From Tsukamurella tyrosinosolvens (GTDB lineage Bacteria > Actinomycetota > Actinomycetes > Mycobacteriales > Mycobacteriaceae), in contig NZ_FNSA01000001.1 in assembly GCF_900104775.1 (NCBI RefSeq), positions 62,001 through 126,000 of the forward strand: a stretch of 64,000 nucleotides of DNA. Reading direction: 5' to 3'. The translations under genes were made by a program, and so were the position numbers. Under the pieces are notes generated by a model that saw only the letters and a program-made list of their open reading frames with translations, ran no database searches and was not told the DNA's origin. This document shows, one piece after another, positions 58,704 through 64,000 of the stretch (positions are counted from its first letter, which is position 1; every line of letters begins with the position of its first letter).

Positions 58704-60053
58704 CTAGCCCGCGACGAGGTCCTCCGTCGTGGACCGGCGGCGGGCCGCGACGCTCGCCGCCCAGTACAGGCCCGCGCTCACCAGGAACGTCGGGACGGTG
58801 GCGCCGACGGGGCTCACCCACAGGTAGGTGACCGCGGACGAGAAGGCGACGCCCACGATCCACACCACCACCGCCACCGGGTTCCAGCCGCCGCGGTACC
58901 AGTAGTCGCGCGAGCCGGCCTCGGCGAGCGACGCCGCGTACCGCCCGCGGCGCAGCACGTAGAAGTCCACGACGATGATCGCGAAGACGGGGATGAAGAC
59001 GATGCCGATGGCGGTGAGGAACGAGGTGAACTTGTCGAGCAGCGCCAGCCACGCCGATCCCGCGATGGAGACGACGCCGAGTCCCAGTGCGGCGGGCAGG
59101 AATCGGATGCGACCCGGCTCGGCGTTCACCAGCGAGGTGACCATGCCGTAGACGGCCATCGAGTTGGTCGCCATGACGGAGAAGAAGACCACGCCGGCGA
59201 GTGGGACGCCGAACTCGGCCACGATCACCGTCGGGTCGAAGGGCGGTGCGTCCTTGCCGTTCGCGAGCAACCACGCGATCGCGGTGGCGCCCAGGGCCAT
59301 CGCGGCCACCGTCGAGGCGACGTAGCCGAGCCCGGAGCCGATCGCCCCGCCCCGCTCGCTCCGCGCGAACCGGTTGATGTCGGCCGAGAGCACCGTCCAC
59401 GAGATCGCGGTGGCGACCACGATGTCGAAGATGCCCAGCCCGCTGAGGCCCTCGGGGTCGCGGGGCAGCGCGTTCAGGCGGGCGAAGCCGTCGCCGAACA
59501 TGTCGATGAAGAGGTAGGCCATGATCGCCAGGATCACCACGGCCAGAATCGGTTCCACCTTGGCGATGCCGGCGTGGCCGAAGATCGCCAGCGACACCAC
59601 GATCACCTCGCACAGCACGGAGAACAGCGCGGGGTTCGAATACCCGGTCTGCTGCTCGATCACGTAGTTCACGGTGACGCCGGCGAGCATCGCCTGCACC
59701 CAGCTCCACCCCATGAGCACGGCGATGTTGGCGGCCACGGGGATCCGGCTGCCCCGCACGCCGAACGAGGCGCGGGTGAGCGCCATCGTCGGCAGGCCGG
59801 TGCGGGTGCCGACGTTGCCGACCGCCACGAGCACCAGCGCGCCGACGACCGTGCCGGCGAGGATCAGCACCAGGGCGCTGCTGAGCGAGACCGACGGCAC
59901 GAACAGCGTGCCGGTCAGCATGGTGGTCACCACGAGGTTGGCGGCGAGCCAGATGGCGAAGATCCGGCGGCCGCTGAGGTCGCCGCGCACGGGCGTGCCG
60001 TCGTCGGCGCCGGCGTGCAGGTGCGCGTCGAGGCGGCGGTAGTAGCGCAGCAT
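58704..60053 (-). CDS. NCS1-family nucleobase/cytosine permease
   Basis: A 449-residue secondary transporter with about twelve helices. Family features are the N-terminal AIWLAANLVVTTMLTG, GLPTMALTRASFGVRGSRIP (near residue 75) and DINRFARSERGGAIGS (near 220), close to CodB/PucI-type carriers; expected cargo is a pyrimidine, purine, hydantoin or thiamine precursor. The ATG overlaps the SnoaL-like gene's stop (TGATG). The frame extends upstream but this start is required by the overlap and by the polar N-tail seen in the family. An AsnC regulator lies divergent. Confidence 0.88.
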   Translation of the reverse strand: MLRYYRRLDAHLHAGADDGTPVRGDLSGRRIFAIWLAANLVVTTMLTGTLFVPSVSLSSALVLILAGTVVGALVLVAVGNVGTRTGLPTMALTRASFGVRGSRIPVAANIAVLMGWSWVQAMLAGVTVNYVIEQQTGYSNPALFSVLCEVIVVSLAIFGHAGIAKVEPILAVVILAIMAYLFIDMFGDGFARLNALPRDPEGLSGLGIFDIVVATAISWTVLSADINRFARSERGGAIGSGLGYVASTVAAMALGATAIAWLLANGKDAPPFDPTVIVAEFGVPLAGVVFFSVMATNSMAVYGMVTSLVNAEPGRIRFLPAALGLGVVSIAGSAWLALLDKFTSFLTAIGIVFIPVFAIIVVDFYVLRRGRYAASLAEAGSRDYWYRGGWNPVAVVVWIVGVAFSSAVTYLWVSPVGATVPTFLVSAGLYWAASVAARRRSTTEDLVAG

Positions 60054-60448
60054 CAGGCGGCCGAGAGGTGCTCGTGGACGGCGACGAGCGCACCGTCGGG
60101 CGCCGTGGTGAAGACGATCGACTCGCGCTCCCGCGTCGCGGTGCGCGTCCCGTCGCCGTCCTGCGTCACGGTGTGCACGGCGTGGCTGAAGACGGCGGTG
60201 GCTCCCACTGCCGTCACGAGGCGCTGGCTGCTCTCGCAGGAGACCACGCGCCAACCGGAGTCGACCCAGCCGGCCCACAGCCGCTCGTACTCCGCGCGGT
60301 CGGCCAGCGTCCGCGGCTCGGTGTGGAAGACGAAGGTCGCCGCCGGATGGAAGCCGGCGAAGTAGCCCTCGGTGTTCGTCGCGGCGAAGGCCTCGATGAT
60401 GCGATCGGCTGCCGCGAGCACCTCGCCCTCGGGGATCGTGTGCTGCAT
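60053..60448 (-). CDS. SnoaL/NTF2-like protein
   Basis: A 131-residue single-domain protein of the SnoaL/DUF4440 NTF2-like fold: ADRIIEAFAATNTEGYFAGFHP then TFVFHTEPRTL at the start, and the C-terminal VFTTAPDGALVAVHEHLS. Such proteins act as small isomerases, hydrolases or detoxifying pockets. AGGAGA ribosome-binding site. It is coupled to the NCS1 permease, so it may act on the imported nucleobase-like compound. Confidence 0.82.
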   Translation of the reverse strand: MQHTIPEGEVLAAADRIIEAFAATNTEGYFAGFHPAATFVFHTEPRTLADRAEYERLWAGWVDSGWRVVSCESSQRLVTAVGATAVFSHAVHTVTQDGDGTRTATRERESIVFTTAPDGALVAVHEHLSAA

Positions 60449-60671
60449 TTCCAGTCTCCTGACCTGCGGTTCTCCGCTTCGGATCGGCCAACTGTAAGGC
60501 CGATCACAGGGCTCCGCAAGCAGTTCACTTCGCTCGGGAACACCGTGGCGCAGCATCTGCTCGATGGAGGCGACAGAAGATCGCCATTCACTGCGTGCAG
60601 TCGGGCATTGGTGCATCATCGGTACGGCGGCTCAATCCGAAACCGCGATGGGCGAAACGCCGGGAGGAGCC

Positions 60672-61601
60672 ATGGACGAGATCGACCGGACCCTGGTGGC
60701 GCTGCTCGGCGACGACGGCCGGCTGAGCCACAGGGAGCTCGCCAAGGCCGCGGGCGTCACCCGCGCGACGGTGGCGGTACGGCTGCGCCGCCTCCTCGAC
60801 AGCGGGGCGTTCACCGTGCAGGGGGTCGTCCATCCGGCGGTGCTCGGCCGGGGATCGGTCTGCTACGCCCGGATCGAGGTCGACGGTGCCGCCGCCCCCG
60901 TCGCGGATGCGGTCGCCGACCTCCCGGAGGTGGTCTACGTGTCGATCACCACCGGCCGGTTCGCCGTGGCGGCCGAGATCCGCACAGGATCCGGCGACGC
61001 CGCCGACGCCGTTCTGGCCCGACTCCGCGGCCTCCCCGGCGTGGTGCGGGCCGAGACCCTCGCGTACCGCGAGGTGATCCGGGACGCCGTCGGCCCGGTG
61101 GGCGAGGCGACGGCGCAGCTCGACGCGACCGACATCGCGCTCCTGCAGGCCCTCGAGCGGGACGGCCGCGCCTCGTACGTGGAGCTCGCCGCCGAGGCCG
61201 GGCTGTCGGCGGCCGCCGCCCGGCGGCGGGTGCTCCGCCTGGTCGAGGGGTCCGTGGTGCGGATCGGGCCCATCGTCAGCCGCGGCTCGGAGCACGCGAT
61301 GGGCGTGGGCATCCACGTCCGCGGCGCCGCGCGGGAGGCCGCGCGCGAGGTGGACGCCGTCGACGGGGTCGGCTTCCTCGCCCGCACCGTCGGATCCTTC
61401 GACCTGCTCGCGACGGTCCGCGCACCGTCGGCCGTAGGGCTGGCGGAGACCGTCGACGCGGTGCGGTCGCTGTCCGCCGTCGCCGGCGTGGAGACGTGGT
61501 CGCACCTGCGGTTCGTCAAGGAGTCGTACGCGTCGCTGGGTGCGGCCGGCTGGGGTCAGCCGGCTCCGGATTCGATCAGGTCGAGGTCGCGGACGCAGTA
61601 G
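60672..61601 (+). CDS. Two-unit Lrp/AsnC-family regulator
   Basis: A 309-residue protein holding two AsnC-type units in tandem: helix-turn-helix DEIDRTLVALLGDDGRLSHR, then ELAKAAGVTRATVAVRLRRL with its ligand domain, and again DATDIALLQALERDGRASYV, then ELAAEAGLSAAAARRRVLRL. Start ATG has GGAGGAG; an in-frame ATG 8 codons earlier is possible. It diverges from the SnoaL-NCS1 pair across 223 bases and probably regulates it in response to an amino acid or nucleobase catabolite. Its last 46 bases overlap the convergent DinB-like gene. Confidence 0.88.
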   Translation: MDEIDRTLVALLGDDGRLSHRELAKAAGVTRATVAVRLRRLLDSGAFTVQGVVHPAVLGRGSVCYARIEVDGAAAPVADAVADLPEVVYVSITTGRFAVAAEIRTGSGDAADAVLARLRGLPGVVRAETLAYREVIRDAVGPVGEATAQLDATDIALLQALERDGRASYVELAAEAGLSAAAARRRVLRLVEGSVVRIGPIVSRGSEHAMGVGIHVRGAAREAAREVDAVDGVGFLARTVGSFDLLATVRAPSAVGLAETVDAVRSLSAVAGVETWSHLRFVKESYASLGAAGWGQPAPDSIRSRSRTQ

Positions 61602-62281
61602 CGGTGGTGCTCGAAGGTCTCGGTGAGCACCGTGCGCAGGCACTGCCCCACGGAGCGGCCGCGGGCGTAGGGCGGCCAGACGTCGTCGCCGGGGACCGGC
61701 GCGGCGACCGCGAGCCGTTCCGGGGTGATGCCGTCGAGCCAGGCCTCGAGTTCCGTGGCCTGGGCGGTGCGCACCGCCACGACCTCGTCGAGGGGCGGAT
61801 CGGCGGCGAGATCCAACCCGTGCGCGCCCCGGTAGGGCGCGACGTCCGGCCCGAGGCCCATCGGCGTGAACGTCTCCACCGCGCCCAGGCAGCAGCGCCG
61901 GAACCACGAATCGTGCACGAAGACCAGGTGCCGCAGGGTCTGCGCCGCCGACCACTCGCCGTTCACGGTGCGGCTCTCGATGCCCGGGGCGCGGCGGACG
62001 CGGGCGACGGTGGCGTCCCAGTCGGCGTGGAGCGTCGCCGCCGCGCGGCGCAGATCGGAGGGGTCCTCGGACCGGAGCAGCGCGCGCACCGGGTACCTCC
62101 GGTCGAGCTCGGCCTCCACGTACCCGCTGACGTCGACGCCGTTCACCACCAGTCCGGAGACGAGACCGTCGATCACGACGTCCTGCATCACCGCGCCGAC
62201 GAAGCGCGCTCCGGACAGGTCGCACTCGCGGAACTCCGCCCCGCGCAGATCCTCGTCGACGTACCGGACCATGTTTCGCAT
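61556..62281 (-). CDS. DinB-like protein with N-terminal pentapeptide repeats
   Basis: A 241-residue protein. Residues 9-38 are pentapeptide repeats (DLRGAEFRECDLSGARFVGA), and residues 70-235 are a DinB/YfiT four-helix bundle with metal-type histidines in LRHLVFVHDSWFRR and FEHHRYCVRD. DinB proteins are often thiol-dependent transferases or of unknown role. The fused repeat segment is notable. Its 3' end overlaps the AsnC gene by 46 bases on the opposite strand. Confidence 0.78.
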   Translation of the reverse strand: MRNMVRYVDEDLRGAEFRECDLSGARFVGAVMQDVVIDGLVSGLVVNGVDVSGYVEAELDRRYPVRALLRSEDPSDLRRAAATLHADWDATVARVRRAPGIESRTVNGEWSAAQTLRHLVFVHDSWFRRCCLGAVETFTPMGLGPDVAPYRGAHGLDLAADPPLDEVVAVRTAQATELEAWLDGITPERLAVAAPVPGDDVWPPYARGRSVGQCLRTVLTETFEHHRYCVRDLDLIESGAG

Positions 62282-62319
62282 CGTAGGCGCGCGGCAGGCC
62301 TCTCCGCGAGCGTCTGGAA

Positions 62320-62754
62320 TCAGGCGAGCCCGTCGAGGTTCGCCGACAGCCCCTCGGCCCCGTCGACGAACAGCTTGTCCACGGCGAGGGTGAGCACGGG
62401 CTCCAGGAAGCGGAGGAGGCCGTGAAAGGTGAACTCCACTGCATAGGTCACGGCGCTGCCCGCTCCCTCGGGCGCGATGGTGATCGTGTCGACCGCGGTC
62501 AGCGAGCTCTTGTGCCCCCTCAGCCGGATCAGCGACGTGGGCTCGAGATCGGTGAGTTCATAGTCGAGGTCGGTCTTCGCGCCGGCGAACCTGCTCGTGA
62601 CCCGGTAGGTCGACCCCACGCCACCGTTCCCCAGGAGGCGTGCGACTTTCACGGCGTTGGGGTCCCACTCCTGAGCGTTGGTGAAGTCGGCGAGGTAGGT
62701 GAACACGACGCCCACGGGCGCCGAGGTGTGCACGGTGTGCTGCTTGGTGATCAC
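62320..62754 (-). CDS. SRPBCC-family protein
   Basis: A 144-residue START-like domain (PF10604 type): ITKQHTVHTSAPVGVVFTYL at the N-terminus, FTNAQEWDPNAV and the long C-terminal helix VLTLAVDKLFVDGAEGL, which closes a hydrophobic pocket for a lipid or polyketide-like ligand. The GTG at 62754 is preferred: GGAAGGA lies 6 bases upstream, whereas the ATG at 62769 has none. It lies 52 bases after an SDR gene in the same direction. Confidence 0.82.
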   Translation of the reverse strand: MITKQHTVHTSAPVGVVFTYLADFTNAQEWDPNAVKVARLLGNGGVGSTYRVTSRFAGAKTDLDYELTDLEPTSLIRLRGHKSSLTAVDTITIAPEGAGSAVTYAVEFTFHGLLRFLEPVLTLAVDKLFVDGAEGLSANLDGLA

Positions 62755-62806
62755 GCTGTGTCCTTCCATCGGTGTGCGAGCTTGGATCGGCGGGCGGCTG
62801 CGCCGG

Positions 62807-63754
62807 TCAGGGAGCCATCCCTGCGAAGGAGCACACATCGCTCCAGACGGCGCGGCGATCGCTCTCACTGAACTCGGTGCGCCGCAGGTAATGCTCGGGA
62901 CGTTCTGCACGATCGTGCCAGAATCTGCCGTTGGCCGGCTTCGGAGCCGTCGCCGCCAGCCACACCGCCGTATCGGAGCCCTGCTCCGCGTTCCGCAGCA
63001 GCGGGCCCGCCACCTTGTTGAAGCCGGGGAGCGAATCGGCGACGCCGGGGGTGGCCACCCAGCCGGGGTGCATCCCCGCCACGGTCACCTCTGCCGACTC
63101 CCACCGCTGCGCCAGGATCGGCACCATCGCCACCTGGACGCGTTTGCTCCGCGCGTACGCGACGGCTCCCTTGTACTCACCGGTGCGGTAGTCGAGATCG
63201 TCCATCGGGAGCTCGGCTGTGTACATGCCTCCGGACGACATGAAGATCACGCGGGCGTCCTCGGCGGCCGCCAGCTGCGGTTCCAGCAGGTCCGTCAGGA
63301 GGATCGGCCCCAGCACGTGCGTCGCGAGAGAGAGCTCGTGACCGTTGCTCGCGGCCGTCCACGCCGGCGGCATCACGCCCGCGTTGTGCACGATCACATC
63401 GACGCCGTGCATCGCGAGCCGCTCAGCCACATCGGGTAACGCGTCGAGATCGGAGACGTCACCGAGCTCGACGGTGACCGTCGCGCCGGGGCGGCGACGG
63501 GCGATGTGGTCGCGAACCTCCTCGGCGCGCACGCTGTTGCGTCCCATGATCACGACCTTCGCGCCCAGGCCCGCGACCTGCTCCGCGATCGCGGCTCCGA
63601 TGCCCGATGTCGCTCCCGTGACGACGACGGTGCGCCCGGCCAGCGATCCGGGGCGCGGATCGCCGCCGTCCCACCGAGAACTGCGCAGCGCGTAGCCGAT
63701 GTTCGTGTATCCGAACACGATCGACCGGTCCAGTGCCGTATCGAACGAACTCAT
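62807..63754 (-). CDS. SDR-family oxidoreductase
   Basis: A 315-residue short-chain dehydrogenase resembling retinol dehydrogenase-like members: VVVTGATSGIGAAIAEQ (near residue 43), VHNAGVMPP, the catalytic serine in FMSSGGM and YARSKRVQ. About 40 extra N-terminal residues precede the fold. AGGAGG ribosome-binding site. The next gene downstream is an SRPBCC protein, so the two may process a hydrophobic ligand together. Confidence 0.88.
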   Translation of the reverse strand: MSSFDTALDRSIVFGYTNIGYALRSSRWDGGDPRPGSLAGRTVVVTGATSGIGAAIAEQVAGLGAKVVIMGRNSVRAEEVRDHIARRRPGATVTVELGDVSDLDALPDVAERLAMHGVDVIVHNAGVMPPAWTAASNGHELSLATHVLGPILLTDLLEPQLAAAEDARVIFMSSGGMYTAELPMDDLDYRTGEYKGAVAYARSKRVQVAMVPILAQRWESAEVTVAGMHPGWVATPGVADSLPGFNKVAGPLLRNAEQGSDTAVWLAATAPKPANGRFWHDRAERPEHYLRRTEFSESDRRAVWSDVCSFAGMAP

Positions 63755-63805
63755 TGTCGAGCCTCCTAAATCCGCCCCAGGGCCGCCCGTCGTAGGGGAA
63801 CCGAT

Positions 63806-64000
63806 CTATTGCGGCATCAGCACGGTGTCGATCAGGTAGACGGTCGCGTTGGCGGTCTTGACCCCGCCGCACACCACAGAGGCGTCGTCGACCTTGACCG
63901 TCGATTCGGGGGTGCCCGTCACGTCCACCTCACTGCCCTCGACGGTCTTGTGCGCGCCCGCCACCTGACTGGGGGCCAGCTGCCCCGGAACGACGTGGTA
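63806..64000 (-). CDS. Fasciclin-domain protein, C-terminal part (cut by window edge)
   Basis: The last 64 codons of a FAS1-domain protein. YHVVPGQLAPSQV is the conserved H2-box region, and the end, VCGGVKTANATVYLIDTVLMPQ, is the usual C-terminal strand. This resembles the secreted MPT70/MPT83 adhesion lipoproteins of mycobacteria. The signal and N-terminal part lie beyond the window. Confidence 0.85.
   Translation of the reverse strand, partial: YHVVPGQLAPSQVAGAHKTVEGSEVDVTGTPESTVKVDDASVVCGGVKTANATVYLIDTVLMPQ

Noticed and set aside
56353-60093. A 1246-codon minus-strand frame covering acyl-CoA synthetase, lipoprotein and permease genes
   Set aside because: It crosses several genes with intact motifs in other frames and is compositionally non-protein-like.
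1-64000. Search by eye for CRISPR arrays, insertion sequences, integrases, tRNA and rRNA genes
   Set aside because: No regularly spaced repeats, transposase or integrase motifs, or RNA gene structures were seen; the window looks like stable chromosomal backbone.

Overview
This is a very G+C-rich, gene-dense stretch of an actinobacterial chromosome with no intergenic gap above about 225 bases. The organism belongs to the mycolic-acid bacteria (Mycobacteriales): the window holds a full embC-embA-embB arabinosyltransferase cluster, dprE1-dprE2-aftA for decaprenyl-phosphoryl-arabinose synthesis and arabinan priming, a DevR/DevS-type sensor pair, an EspR-like regulator and an MPT83-like fasciclin protein. 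A Tsukamurella-like genome is my best guess. The genus cannot be proved from the window alone.

Layout. 1-1.8 kb: an FAD/NAD(P)-binding protein and the start of an MFS exporter behind a strong inverted-repeat operator. 1.9-4.0 kb: a GtrA flippase-like protein translationally coupled to a GT-C glycosyltransferase. 4.1-5.2 kb: a small XRE regulator with its membrane partner, and a small conserved protein. 5.2-7.0 kb: glmS. 7.0-12.1 kb: a tightly coupled four-gene operon read as ectoine catabolism (amidohydrolase, EctB-like aminotransferase, ectoine hydrolase, aldehyde dehydrogenase), with a divergent orphan sigma-region-4 protein. 12.4-14.3 kb: an acyl-CoA dehydrogenase and divergent TetR regulator. 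14.4-19.4 kb: dprE1, dprE2, aftA and an SDR. 19.4-27.3 kb: an iron-siderophore binding lipoprotein under an IdeR-like box, a Tat-exported phosphoesterase, bioY-bioM-bioN with a BioQ-like repressor, a type II dehydroquinase, and an EspR-like/membrane/ImmA-IrrE trio. 27.4-37.4 kb: embC, embA, embB. 37.5-43.1 kb: acetyltransferase, carboxylesterase, BCCT transporter, AIM24 protein, acyl-ACP desaturase. 43.2-45.4 kb: DevR/DevS pair with DosR-type boxes. 45.4-50.0 kb: a cysteine dioxygenase-rhodanese fusion and an OpuC-type osmolyte ABC importer. 50.1-52.4 kb: HelR, an RNA-polymerase-recycling ATPase, behind a rifamycin-associated element. 52.4-58.7 kb: TetR regulators, a lipid-type SDR/DUF5938/acyl-CoA synthetase operon and a lipoprotein. 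58.7-64 kb: NCS1 permease with a SnoaL-like protein, a two-unit AsnC regulator, a DinB protein, an SRPBCC protein, an SDR and the end of a fasciclin protein.

How the genes fit together. Envelope arabinan synthesis is the main theme: DprE1/DprE2 make the arabinose donor, AftA primes galactan, and EmbC/A/B extend arabinan. The set that is contiguous in Mycobacterium tuberculosis is here split by two blocks of unrelated genes. A second theme is compatible-solute handling (BCCT carrier, OpuC importer, ectoine breakdown). Regulation is unusually legible: IdeR, BioQ, DosR and RAE-type sites can be read directly, and many first genes of transcription units show a TANNNT hexamer 6-8 bases before the start codon without a Shine-Dalgarno, the signature of leaderless transcripts.
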